The position numbers were made by a program, and so were the translations under genes. DNA of 64,000 nucleotides, from contig CM055109.1 in NCBI GenBank assembly GCA_029204225.1, positions 43,027,054 through 43,091,053 on the forward strand, written 5' to 3'. This document shows positions 21,754 to 33,082 of this stretch, in pieces (position 1 is the stretch's first letter; each line of letters opens with the position of its first letter). The notes under the pieces were generated by a model. That model was not told where the DNA came from, did no database searches, and worked only from the letters and a program-made list of their open reading frames with translations. The DNA is from Diphasiastrum complanatum (Eukaryota > Streptophyta > Lycopodiopsida > Lycopodiales > Lycopodiaceae).

Positions 21754-22055
21754 ACGACAATTGATGAGAAGAGCCGTGAGGAATCCCAAGAATCCCGCAA
21801 AGCCTGGATGGTGCTCCAAAAGGGATTGGAGGAAGGTGAAAGGGAAATTGTTGCAAAACAATCCCCAAAAGTATGAACAACAACGTAGGGCTCTACAACT
21901 TCAAGCCTTCGTGATGTGAAAGAAAATGTGAAAAATATTGAGGAGCAAAATGTGGAAGAGACCGTGAATGAGAGCGAAGGGGAGTTTGAAGATGTAGACA
22001 CCAACATACACCTACAAGACGAAGGAAGCGAGGAGGGAGGAAGTGATGATGAGTA
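21754..22055 (+). pseudogene. Coding remnant: basic segment then acidic C-terminus
   Basis: Plus-strand reading gives a basic segment (MRRAVRNPKNPAKPGWCSKR) from about 21,763. After a frameshift near 21,910 comes a strongly acidic end (EEGGSDDE) stopping at about 22,055. Both parts read smoothly apart from the shift, which argues for former coding. I do not recognise the protein. It starts next to a Gypsy LTR fragment, so a chimeric or transduced sequence is possible. Confidence 0.4.
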
Positions 22056-22069
22056 GAGTTTTGGAATCA

Positions 22070-22680
22070 AATGTAAGGCCTTGTAGAAGGCAATGTATGA
22101 AGGGGAAATTTATTCTCTCATCAATGTACTTTTTTTTAAATCAATCAATATAATGTTTTGGCACTACATTCTTGCAAAAATCTTGAATGCATATATTTTT
22201 TATTCATGAATGCAAATGTATAGTCTATTGAATGCACATCTATTGAATGAAAATGTATCTATCGATGTATTCAATGCAATGTATAGTCTATTTAATGCAC
22301 ATCTATGGAATGCAAATGTATCTATTGATGAATCAATGCAATGTATCTATTTTAGCACATGATTTGCATGCTAGAATGCACAATAGAAAAAATAATGGAA
22401 AGCACAATATAATACATCAATAGATAACACATTAAGTTATCAACTAAATATCAAATGAATCAAAATTGATGTGAATTTACTTTTACTATTGTATCTCCAT
22501 TGTTTTGCAATCTTTGCTTTTCCTTTTGCATGCACTTGACCTTTCAATCCTTTGCAATGAAAGCTCTTTTTTCATTTTTCATGTTTAAGACTACATCACA
22601 AACAAAAAAGATCTTAAAACTTATGATAAAAAAACACATACTATTAACATCCATCAATGTTCCTCCTTAAGCTTCCTTCC
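22070..22680. other. AT-rich spacer with short imperfect repeats
   Basis: Between about 22,160 and 22,340 the words GAATGCAAATGTAT, TAGTCTATTGAATGCACATC and close variants recur several times, suggesting a degenerate minisatellite. No gene is supported. Confidence 0.5.
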
Positions 22681-22689
22681 TGTTCCCAG

Positions 22690-23210
22690 GAATCGTCATT
22701 GTCTGATATGCCCGAGGCATTTGTTCCATCTGTCCATCCGTCTCAAGATGATCAGAAGAACCCAAGCTCAGTGTCGTCTCTAGTTTAGCAAATACGGCTG
22801 ATCAAAAGTGACCGGTGAACTTCGGATCACGATCGCTCACAATATCACTCGGTAATCCGTAAAGCCTAAATAGACGCTCTACAAATATCTGAGCTAAATT
22901 AGAAGCCTTCGCGGTGGTCTTTACCGGAATAAACGTAGCCAATTTGGTAAGACGGTCGACCACAACCCAAATTGCATCATGCTATTTATTCATCCACGGT
23001 AACCCAACCACGAAATCCATGGAAATACTATCCCATCGCTTATTAGGGATATCCAGTGGATGCAACAAACCGTCCGCCTTATGGCGTTTAGCTTTATTCA
23101 ACTGGCATTGATCACACTTGACGACATAAGATTCTACAAAGGGCTTGAGTTTTGGCCAATAAAAATCCCTTTGTACCAAATCCAATGTACGATGTATGTC
23201 GGAATGTCAT
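22690..23210 (-). pseudogene. Gypsy-2 copy a: LTR-PBS joined directly to integrase
   Basis: On the minus strand the primer-binding site at 23,222-23,211 is followed at once by the integrase zinc-finger/core: DLVQRDFYWPKLKPFVESYV, CDQCQLNKAKRHK and SMDFVVGLPWMNK. After a stop near 22,982 it continues through GLPSDIVSDRDPKFTG near 22,850, keeping the second catalytic Asp. The sequence then jumps near 22,720 to the end of the chromodomain segment (AATGACGATTCCTGG). Gag, protease, RT and RNase H are missing. The same PBS-integrase joint occurs at 55,372. Integrase of this type with a chromodomain marks chromoviruses. Confidence 0.85.
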
Positions 23211-23718
23211 GCTCTGGTACCAATATAAAGTCCTCAACACAAGATTCTAGCCTAAGCATACCATACAAAGCAACCACACATGGAAACCGGTGGAGGTTAA
23301 ACCAACCCAACCAAAATTAGATCGTACGGATCTAGACCCCAAGCTATGGATCAATCAGAGTCATGGAAAGAGGAGTCACACCAGCAGCATGTAGCTACTC
23401 ATCACAAATCAAGCATACACTAGTGAGAGCCCATCAGATATACTTATACCCTCCAAGGCCCATGCACCACTAGTAGTGCTCTGTGAGACCTCACTAGACA
23501 CCTCTGCAGCCCATCGGGGTCATGTCATCCAGTTTTCTAATGACTCACTGATAGACCCATACCAACTCCACCACCATGTGTTTAGGCCTACAACCATTAA
23601 TTATGACCATGTACACATAAGGGCCCCAATTCCCTTATAGTCACAATTAACTTATGGGTTGTTGGTGTACCGGTCCCTAGCGTGGACATGCTACCCGAGA
23701 CCAATCATGGGCATGACA
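23211..23718 (-). repeat. Gypsy-2 LTR with primer-binding site and upstream polypurine tract
   Basis: On the minus strand a purine tract AATAAGGGGGGAAGAA (23,734-23,719) precedes TGTCATGCCC, the LTR start at 23,718. The LTR ends at about 23,223, followed by TGGTACCAGAGC (23,222-23,211), one base off the initiator tRNA-Met site. The same LTR, in plus orientation and shortened at its start, lies at 54,944-55,359. Here one LTR serves as 3' end of the Gypsy piece at 23,733-33,082 and as 5' end of copy a, a tandem or recombinant arrangement. Confidence 0.75.
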
Positions 23719-23732
23719 TTCTTCCCCCCTTA

Positions 23733-23867
23733 TTCAAGTTCTGTCCTCATAGCTTAAAACTGAGAAAGTTCCTCCTTAAGCTTCCTTCCTGTTTCCAGGA
23801 ATCGTCATTGTCTGTACATCCCCTCTATCGAACCAGATGCTCGGTAACTATATGATTTCTTAATCGT
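23733..23867 (-). pseudogene. Gypsy-2 copy b: end of chromodomain (part 2)
   Basis: Minus-strand reading LRNHIVTEHLVR-stop-RGCTDNDDSW continues the polyprotein that is interrupted at 32,334 by the gag-only element. It resembles the C-terminal chromodomain of chromoviral integrases (E-LV-W-G pattern). The stop is TAG where Trp is expected. The segment runs directly into the polypurine tract. Confidence 0.7.
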
Positions 23868-25023
23868 TGTTGACTGATTCTGACGAATCTCCAAGATACT
23901 CGGACAGAGCAACTCAAGAGCACCTCTCGCCTTAGACCGAGGAGGTCTCTCAGAAGACGAGACTAATGAAGACTGAGAGCCGAGAAATACTAGCTAGGAA
24001 AGACATGCAAGAACTGTGTAAGCCTCATGGTGAATCCCAGAAGATGAAATGACCATGTAGGAACTAGTATTTCAAAGGAAATGTAATAAATGCAAGTAGA
24101 TCTCTCTTAAAGAAAGTAGAGTGAGCCACCTTTTGATGGTGACCTCTAGTGGAGAGCAATATTCCACTTGTAATTTGTGAAATGTGGAAATTCCACTAGG
24201 ATGCCACCTAAGGAGCTCTCTTGCTTATTTAAGAGACTCCCTCTTTGTGAAGAAGAGCTTTTTGTGAATTGTATCAACTCCATGCTGAAATGAGAAGAGC
24301 CTTCACGAGTTTGGTGCAACCCCTGAGCTCCTTGATCATGCTTGTTTCTTGAGTGATGCATTTATGATTTTTTCCTTCCATCCTTTTGTGTGTGGTTGTG
24401 GACTGTAGAGTGGATTAGATTTGTTGCTTTTGTAGAGTGAATTAGATTTCATGTTTTCTTGTGGATTAGTGTAGGAGCCAGCATTCAAGTAAACTAAATA
24501 GGCTAGATATGTGGTGTGATTCTTGCATATCTCTTTACAATCCAGTTCTTGATGTTCTTGGGATGTCTAAGAATCAAAAGGCTGGTTAGTTTCTTGATTC
24601 TTGGACTTCTAACATGCTGTAGATTAGTTTTGTTTCTTGTTTTTGTCAAGTTATGCAAGGTAGCTCAGTGTTAATGTAGTGTAGGCTCTGAGTCCGTTTT
24701 AAGTGTAGGTAGCTGTAGAAATCCATTGAACGTTCATTGGTTTGCATGTTGATCTGTGAATGATGGTTCTAGGCTTGCATCTTTATGTAGAATGTAAGTG
24801 CATTCAAGAGTGACATCCCTGAGTAGTCCTCTGACAGGCAGGACATAAAAAAACTCTATACTACAGAGTTATTCAGTTTGTTTATGCCTGGCCTGGGCAT
24901 TGTAACACAAAAGAAACAGTCAAGTAATGCCCCAACGAGCTTGGTAACAGGCAAGAAATAGATCTATAACCAAGAAGCAGAAAAGTAAACAACAAGTCCT
25001 ATGGAGCAAGGGATCTGTAAACA
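23868..25023 (+). repeat. 5' LTR of the gag-only element
   Basis: Starts TGTTGACTG and ends CTGTAAACA. A TATA-like TTATTTAAG at about 24,225-24,233 would drive transcription, with the R/U5 part to the right. Confidence 0.9.
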
Positions 25024-25025
25024 TT

Positions 25026-25040
25026 TGGTGCCATTGCCAC
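25026..25040 (+). other. Decayed tRNA-Asp-type primer-binding site
   Basis: TGGTGCCATTGCCAC begins two bases after the LTR. It differs from the tRNA-Asp site TGGCGCCGTTGCCGG at four places, at least three of them C-to-T or G-to-A transitions, as expected for methylated DNA decay. Confidence 0.65.
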
Positions 25041-25271
25041 TTGAACCCCAGTGCATTCTAAATCTATAACATGTGCAATATTGTCCTTGTTCAGATCTCT
25101 GCAAACAAACTCCTACTCTTTTCACACATCTGAATTACTACACACTGGACAAAGCCACATCACATCATTGACCAAATCCACGGGCTGGTAGACTCGCAAA
25201 TCCGTTGTTACCAAACGCACTAACAGACCTAGATTTCCTTCAACTCCAAGCTCACGCTCTGCCCGTTCCCA

Positions 25272-26760
25272 ATGCTAAATTCTCAACCGAGCTCACCTCT
25301 TGAAATCTCAACTGGAGCTCAAGCTTCAAATCTCAACCGAAGCTCGCCTCTTGAAATCTCAACCGGAGCACAGCTCCCATCTCAACCGAAGCTCACCCTC
25401 AGATCTCAACCGGAGCTCACTGTCAAATCTCAACCGACGCTCAGAGAAATCTCACCCGGAGCCCAAGCTTCAGATTTCAACCGGAGCTCACCGTCAATTC
25501 TCAACCGAAGAACTCTGTTGCCTCTACCCTCCAACCGCATCACATCGCACCATTGAAGGTCCAACCACCGCAACAATCAAAACCATCGCAATCACCCTTC
25601 ATCCACACTACACCGAAACAACCGCATTCAATCGCACCAGTTTGCACTCTCCCCACCTTACAAGCCACCTCCATCTCCATCCACATTAACCGCAACACCC
25701 GCATTCCTAGTTGCAAGCTCCTTCCACCGTTGCAATGGCATCTCATCGCATTCACAGACGTTCCGCACTCCATTGTCACAACTACCCTCCCACGACATAT
25801 CATCAAAATTGTCCGCTAACACCGTCCACCCTCCGCAGCATTCCATCGCACACAATTGCAAACGGACCACCTTCACCTCCATCCGTTTTCGTCACATTAC
25901 CCCGCATCCACCCTGAAACGAAACCATCGCAATCACCATTCATCCGCATTACCATCGCAACCACAACTCGCACTCATCTACCTTTGCTCATCGCAGTCGC
26001 ATCAAACCGTAATCAAACGACTCTATGACTGCCATCGGACACTCTCACCGCAATACCCGAACTCCCATCCGTCTGTCGCACCCGCAATCCACCGCAATTT
26101 GACCTTCAATGGTCCCGCCGTTTTCGACCACACTTCCAGTCGTACCCACTTTGGGCCGTTACGACTGCATTCGATTATAAACGATCGCATCCCATTCGCC
26201 ATCACCACACATTCTCCACACAAACCTTCACGCTTCGTCCGTTCCCTCACGCTCAAATCTCGACTGAAACAAACAACCATTCATCAAATCTCGACCGGAG
26301 CAAGAGCCACAGTCAAATATCAAGCAAAGCTCAGAAAAATCTCAACCGGAGCACCCTGCTCACATCTCAACAGGAGGCCCAATCATCAGATCTCAACCAG
26401 AGGCCCAATTGTCAGATCTCAAGCGGAGGCCCAATCGTCAGATCTCAATCGGAGGCCCACCGTCAAATCTCAACTGGAGCCATTGTCAAATCTCAACCAG
26501 AGATCAAGCTTCAGATCTCAACCGAAGCTCACCTCTTGAAATCTCAGCCAGAGCACAGCTCTCATCTCAACCAGAGCTCACCCTCAGATCTCAACCGGAG
26601 CTCACTGTCAAATCTCAACCGAAGCTCAGATCACCCTGCTCACAGCTCAACCGGAGCTCACACTGTCAAATCTCAACTGGAGCTCTCTGTCAATTCTCAA
26701 CCGGAGCCATCTAAGCAATCTTAACCGGAGTGAGCTGTTAGATCTCAACCGACGGAAGTC
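25272..26760 (+). repeat. Minisatellite-like array in the element leader
   Basis: The word TCTCAACCGGAGCTCA and variants recur every roughly 27-33 bases in two blocks, 25,272-25,520 and 26,280-26,760, with about 1 kb of C/A-rich sequence between. In one frame it gives repeats such as SQPELTLRSQPELTVKSQP. Frames open over the array because of composition and I do not regard them as genes. The surrounding leader to 27,500 is strongly C- and A-rich on the plus strand. Confidence 0.8.
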
Positions 26761-27515
26761 ACTCTAGCTCAACCAACGGAACCCACACTCCAGCCTAGCT
26801 TCCCATCCACCCACACTCCGTCTTTGTCACTGTCCACAACCACATTCGCCCACTTTCCTCACCTCCGCATCAGACCTCAGTCAAACGACCCTTTGACTGC
26901 CCACGACCGCCTTCAACCACCTTACAAACCACCTCAACATCCATCCGTAATCACCCGTCACAACTGCCCTCCCACGACATCTCATCGCCATCGGACCACT
27001 GTCCACTTCCGCAGCATTCCATCGCAACCTCCCCACATCGCAACCTCCCCTTCCTATCGTTACCCCGTCGTAACCGACATTCACTGCAAGTCACACTTAC
27101 CACCGCATTCGCACTGCACCAAACACCATTACCACTGCAGTTGACCGTTTCCCCACTGCCACAACATCTTTGCACGCGTCACAGCCGCATCCAACTGCAT
27201 TTGCACCGCCCTACATTCGTCCGCTCCTGATAGCAACAGACCGCCACAACCCGTAACTGACCGCACTAAACGCACGGATCCCGACTATTCACTAAACCCG
27301 TAACGGACCACATTTACACCACCTCCGCTGACACCGCTAACACCATCATCTACATTCGCCACCACAACCACATCCGTTGAAACCGCATGTTACAACCGCA
27401 AACCGCAATCCACCGTAACCGTAGGAACCGCAAAGCCCCCCAAAAAAAAAAAAACTTCCAAAAACACAAAAAACTCAGAAAATATAAACAACAGTAAAAA
27501 ACTAACCAGTACCCA

Positions 27516-28854
27516 ATGGACCAACAAAATGATCCTCAAGTCCCAGACGATTATCCACGGCGAGATCAGGTCCCCTGAAGCTGAACAAATTAGACGTCAT
27601 AGGTTCTACCGAATGCGAGCCGAACTCCAAGAGCCATCCACAAACTCGTTCGATGGACAAGAATCTGATAGAGCCGAGTCCTCAAGTGCATGACCCTATT
27701 TTTTTGGTGCTGAGCCCTCACGGGTCAGAACCAACACTAATGGAATTTTGGCTACCCACGGAGCTCATCTTGAGAGACGTACACCAAAACTAGACCTACC
27801 AAAGTTTGACGGTACTTCGGACCCTCAAAGATTTTTGCAAATCTTTGAGAATGCATGTGATGTGTATGGCGAAACATCTCCCGATGCTATGGTCCAACTA
27901 TTTTCGATGACCAGGATTGCTAAAGCACGTGATTGGTTTTTTAACCTTGACCGTGAAGATAAGCGTGACTGGTCACTCTTGAAGGAGGCCTTTATCAAAC
28001 GCTTTAAGCCATTTCACTTGATAGAAAGCCCTTTTGTCAAGCTAAGTATTATCAAAATGACAAAAGACGAAGGAGTACGAGATTATATTGAGCGTTTCAA
28101 ACGCCTCAAAAGTCAAGTACAAGAACAACCCTCCGAACCAATGCTCATCATCTCGTTTGTAGTCGGCCTTCCAAGATGGATTAGACGCGAGCTTAAATCC
28201 AATGATGAATATATGAGCCTCAAATTAGCTATGTCTGATGCCATAAAGGAAGAAGACGAAGGATCAGATGTTGACGAATCCAAGGAAAGACGAGCACCAC
28301 ATGCACCTGTCTATGAGTTGAAGCCGATCGAGGACACCCGAGATGAGCTTTGGAAATCACAGCTGGAGTTGTTTAATAAGCAACACCAACTTCAAATGGA
28401 GAAACTCACCAATGAGTTTCAAACTACCCTGACCATGCCTGGTCAATCAAACCTTGCACAGGTACCTTATAGACGAAAAACAATATGGTGCCCACACTGC
28501 CAGGATACGCATCCTGTTGATGCTTGTCCTTCATATCGACCTATTCAAGCACATATAGTTCAACAATATGAAGAACACCCATCACAATCTAGAAATGCCT
28601 TGCCTTATCATGAATATCCACCGGCAAGTCCGAAACCACTAGCCATACAAGATGGCTACGCCGTTACACAAGGGCCACTGCACACCAGATGTTTCATCTG
28701 TGGTGAAACCGGCCACTTCATGGTTGATTGTTCAGTTAAGACCCAGTACCATGCTGAGTGTCCTGACTGTATCCAAAAACATAGTTTCAAGGACTATCCA
28801 AAACAACCAACTAAGATGCTACCTTCCCGTCATGTCAGCTATGAATCACAATAG
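27516..28854 (+). pseudogene. Gag of the non-autonomous element
   Basis: The likely start is ATG at 27,516 (MDQQNDPQVPDDYPRRDQVP), followed by a frameshift and a stop near 27,691; the rest is open from about 27,694 to 28,854. The core has the retrotransposon gag signature (TSDPQRFLQIFENAC, DWFFNLD, LKEAFIKRFKP, VRDYIERFKRLKSQV). Near the C-terminus lie three Cys/His clusters: CPHCQDTHPVDAC, CFICGETGHFMVDC (a canonical CCHC knuckle) and CPDCIQKHSFKDY. Gag would coat RNA and assemble particles. Because only the N-terminal part is broken, the insertion is moderately old. No protease or RT follows. Confidence 0.85.
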
Positions 28855-31162
28855 GATCTTCATGACAACAACACGAGCACCATAACAATCAACAGTTAAA
28901 CCTGTTGCTCAGTCGAGAAGTTTCTTGTAAGCTTCTACTACATCACCGTCCAATACACCAGCTTCATAATGAAAAAGACAATATGAAGTGAGTCCTTGTC
29001 AAAAGAAAGTGAAACCGATATTCCGTCATCTGCTACAATGTCCAACCATGAGCAACCTCCACAGGGAATTGACAGTTTCTCTTCCTTTCTACAAACTCCA
29101 ATCTATTTGTCTTTCCACATGCAAATAAGATTTCCAATGTGCCAATACACAATACATCTAGGATTCGAAAATACATTTAGAGATTCGGTTCTAAATCTCT
29201 TGTTCAAAGAGGTCCTCAGGACATAGTACCTCACCCATACCTGCATCTCACGCTATATCTTACAACATCTGTTATCCATGATGATAGATTTTAGTGTCAC
29301 CAACCTTGTCTTGTTTTGACAAGGGCATGTCAGAGTAAGTCACATTACTCTACAAAACAACTGAAATATTGCAACTATCAAGGTACATATCAATGTTGAT
29401 GAATGCAAGTTTTGTTCGACAAGTGCTATACAGTTCTCACTATCTGTAACGTTTGTTTATTTCCTTGTTTCTCTTCACCTATTTTTGTGACTGATTTTTG
29501 CATGAGGAATAGCTATTGCACGAGAGTCTTCTGTAGAGCATCTCCAGAACACATTTTCATTCATCTATCTATCTTCAGATTACCATGTACAGCAGTTTCA
29601 AATTTTTGAAAACTATGAGAAATCCATGACAAGTTAGAGTTGATTCCTGCACCTCATTGCCATATTATTCTTTGAGTCAACTACAGGAAGATCGAAACAA
29701 ATTTAGTTAAAATTTGTTCAATCTTTAGTCCAGTCACATGTTCAACGAGTTTCAACAACGTGTTCCACACGTCGATCCAATCTTGAGCATGAACAGTCAC
29801 CAGCAACAACATCCCCACCAACAGATTTTTTTTGGGGGGGATAGAGAGAGTGGATTTGCTTGGATCCACTGGAGCAGTTACGCTGCCAGCAACAACACCA
29901 TCAAGATCGACAGCCAAGGTCACAAACCCAAGGTCGACAATGACAAGGCTAAGAAGACAGATGGGCAATCCAAAGCGACTCGATCAGAAGAAGTACCCCA
30001 GTCACGACAAAGATCCTTCAGAAAGGGAAACACAAGCATTGGAAAATCAGTCTCCTTCTTCAACCAACCTCTTGTCATACTTGTGCGCCCATTCTCATGT
30101 CTATCGTCCACACCATCTACCGTTGTCACCACCACCCTCCCTTCCATCTGTTTGTTTATCATCAGTTTACTGTTCTTCTGAGAAATTCCCAGTTTTTTAT
30201 AGTCTTACCGAAGCAGCTGATAGATCATTGCAAGTGTCTTGTGGAGACCAACTACCACCTATATTGGTTGTTCAGCCGCCAAAGACCTACAAAAGCAGGC
30301 GAAGCAGCTAGAAAAAATAAAAAGAAAGATCTAGGAGGCTGAGGAGGAAAGGACAAAACTTAAACAACAGATGAGTTAGATCGACCTTGATCAAAAGAAT
30401 CTCTCTGGAGCAATGATAGTTGAATTCCCTCTTATGAAGCCCAAAGAGATCCAAAAGTAACAGATCAAAAGAAAGAGCTGCAGAATAATGAAATATGAAG
30501 ACATCCGTGAACCTACAAAATAAAGCGAGCTCCTCATCTAGTAAGTGGTGGTCGAAGCTCGACATTGCAAGGGTCCAAGACTGCAACCGTAGAGCTATCA
30601 GGTCCTTCACCCTGCCACCAAGTCTTCATCATGTTTCCTTACCGTTACCAAACCGTCCATCCAAAACTGTTCCTATTACCAATTTTTGATGAATCCATCC
30701 CCTTGAGACTGATATTCAAAGTTTGTGCAACCTGTAGATCAAAGGTTTTCCTTGAGACAGGAACTTCGACTGACAGAATAACCACAGAAACAACCAGAAG
30801 CGAATGGAGGATACAGACCTCCCAGAAGTTAGTACCTGCCAAGAAATCAAAGATGAAACCGTCAATGGCAATACAAGTGACTAAACAAAGAGACATGAGG
30901 AAATCACTCGAGCATGCAAGTTATGAAGTTGCTGAGAGCTCTCCGATTTTGAGAATGTCAACCACCTATAGCAATAAGACATTCTGATCCAATTGTGGCA
31001 ATTCGTGAAAGACAATTTTTGTGATAAAAACTGGCGACAATAAGCACTTGGTTTTATGTAAGCGAACTAGGATCTACGCTTTTCCAAGTGATGATCGAAG
31101 ATGCCAATGCAAAGCGGAACGACATCGTCCAATATGAGTTGCAGTGGGTCCTGCAACACATT
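28855..31162 (+). other. Post-gag interior of the non-autonomous element without pol
   Basis: About 2.3 kb separates gag from the polypurine tract. Several frames of 60-160 codons exist, but none shows protease, RT, RNase H or integrase motifs. One stretch near 30,280-30,470 reads as a decayed coiled coil (KDLQKQAKQLEKIKRKI, then EAEEERTKLKQQM) and may be what remains of a second protein. Confidence 0.5.
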
Positions 31163-32333
31163 AGGGGTGGGATGATGTTGGCTGATTTTGACGAATCCCC
31201 AAGATACTCGGACAGAGAAACTCAAGAGCACCTCTCACCTTAGACCGAGGAGGTCTCTGAGAAGACGAGACTAATGAAGACTGAGAGTCGAGAAATACTA
31301 GCTAGAAAAAACATGCAAGAACTGTGTAAGCCTCATGGTGAATCCCGGAAGATGGAATGACCATGTAGGAACTAGTATTTCTAAGCAAATGTAATAAATG
31401 CAAGTAGACCCCTCTTAAAGAAAGTAGAGTGAGCCACCTTTTGATGGTGACCTCTAATGGAGAGCAATATTCCACTTGTAATTTGTGAATTGTGGATATT
31501 CCACTAGGATGCCACCTAAGGAGCTCTCTTGCTTATTTAAGAGACTCCCTCTTTGTGAAGAGGAGCTTTTTGTGAATTGTATCAACTCCATGCTGAAATG
31601 AGAAGAGCCTTCACGAGTTTGGTGCAACCCTTGAGCTCCTTGATCATGCTTGTTTCTTGAGTGATGCATTTATGATCTTGCCCTTCACTCCTTTTGTGTG
31701 TGGTTGTGGACTGTAGAGTGGATTAGATTTGTTGCTTTTGTAGAGTGGATTAGGTTTCATGTTTTCTTGTGGATTAATGTAGAGCCAGCATTCAAGTAAA
31801 CTAAATAGGCTGGATATGTGGTGTGATTCTTGCATATCTCTGTACAATCCAGTTTTTGATGTTCTTGGGATGTCCAAGAATCAAAAGGCTAGTTAGTTTC
31901 TTGATTCTTGGACTTCTACATGGTGTAGATTAGTTTTGTTTCTTGTTTTTGTCAAGTTATGCAAGGTAGCTCAGTGTTAATGTAGTGTAGGCTCTGATTT
32001 CAGTCCGTTTTAAGTGTAGGTAGCTGTAGAAATCCATTGAACGTTCATTGGTTTGCATGTTGATCTGTGAATGAGCGTTCTAGGCTTGTATCTTTATGTA
32101 GAATGTAAGTGCGTTGAAGAGTGACATCCCTGTGTAGGCCTCTGACAGACAGGACATAAAGAAAATCTATACTACAGAGTTATTCAGTCCGTTTCTGCCT
32201 GGCCTGAGCATTGTAACACATAAAAAATAGTCAAGTAATGCCCAAACGAGCCTGGTAATAGGCAAGAAATAGATCTGTAACCAAGAAGCAGAAAATAAAT
32301 AACAGGTCCTCTGGAGCTGAGGATCTGTAAATA
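31163..32333 (+). repeat. Polypurine tract and 3' LTR of the gag-only element
   Basis: AGGGGTGGGATGA (31,163-31,175) is immediately followed by TGTTGGCTG, the LTR start, and the repeat ends GATCTGTAAATA at 32,333. The terminal CA has become TA. The next five bases, ATCGT, are the target duplication. Confidence 0.88.
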
Positions 32334-33082
32334 ATCGTTTAGTTCTTGTATCCAAGACCTTTTCGGGTTCAAGACGAGATACAGCTGATGACTCATCCAA
32401 TAGGTCCAATTGATCTCCAGATCCAAGATGCTCTCCTTCACGTAGACTCTTTTTGAGACGACTAACGTGAATTACGGGATGCACGATCCATCTGGGAGTT
32501 CCAATTGGTAAGCTAAGGATCTGATCTTTTCCAAGATCTTAAATGGTCCTCTATATCTAGGAGACAACTTATAATGCTTGCCGGTACACATTACACTTGA
32601 ATCTTTCGGGATTCTCAAATATACCCAATCTCCCACTTGGAAGTCTCTCGATGATCTTTTCAGATTTGCATAATGTATGTCCCTATCCTGGGCACTCTGG
32701 ACATTTTCACTTGCAATCCGTAGCATTTCCTGCATATCGTGTAGGACATCCGCTACTTTCTGAAACTTGATCGTCCAAGTCTCAACCGCAATGGGTGATC
32801 TAGGCTCAAAACTGTACATAAGCATAAACGGGCTATAACCGGTAGCCGAATGCTTACTATTATTATAGGCAAACTCGATCAGTGGAAGGTAGTTTTTCCA
32901 ATCAGATTGTCGTCTGAAAACATATGCCTGAGGCATTTGTTCCATTTTCTAATTTGTTCTTTCCATCTGTCCATCCATCTCAGGATGATCAGAAGAACCC
33001 AAGCTCAGTGTTGTCTCTAGTTTAGCAAATACGGCTGACCAAAAGTGACCGGTGAACTTCGGATCGTGATCGCTCACAATAT
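32334..33082 (-). pseudogene. Gypsy-2 copy b: integrase C-terminal half (part 1)
   Basis: On the minus strand, beginning directly at the Copia LTR border at 33,082, the frame reads SDRDPKFTGHFWSAVFAKL (second catalytic Asp region). It then gives the end of the integrase core with its Glu region (SSDHPEMDGQMERTN) and a stop near 32,945. It continues as WKNYLPLIEFAYNNSKHSAT, the GPF-type module (KLSPRYRGPFKILEKI) and HPVIHVSRLKKSL to TRTKRL at 32,334, where the gag-only element is inserted. The N-terminal half of the integrase is missing here; it ends at exactly the same codon at 55,740 on the plus strand. Confidence 0.9.

Larger units (their letters stand above)
23868..32333 (+). mobile_element. 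Complete non-autonomous Gypsy-type element with gag only (TR-GAG-like), 8,466 bp
   Basis: Two direct terminal repeats, 23,868-25,023 (1,156 bp) and 31,176-32,333 (1,158 bp), differ at a few percent of positions. They start TGTTG and end ACA (decayed to ATA at the right). The flanks carry the 5-bp target duplication ATCGT (23,863-23,867 and 32,334-32,338). A tRNA-Asp-like primer-binding site follows the left LTR and a polypurine tract precedes the right one. The only retroviral domain is gag (27,516-28,854); no protease, RT, RNase H or integrase motif occurs in the remaining interior. It therefore needed enzymes from another element. It is inserted in the chromodomain region of Gypsy-2 copy b, in the opposite orientation. 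Confidence 0.92.

Noticed and set aside
24146-24361. Paired open frames at 24,146-24,361 and 31,454-31,669 (minus) as a duplicated gene
   Set aside because: They lie at equivalent positions in the two LTRs of the gag-only element, antisense to its direction.
25272-26760. CRISPR-like array
   Set aside because: Repeat units vary in sequence and spacing, there are no unique spacers of fixed length and the genome is a plant; it is a minisatellite in a retroelement leader.
25272-27175. Several open frames of 60-230 codons in the C/A-rich leader
   Set aside because: They overlap on both strands, consist of low-complexity repeats and follow from base composition.
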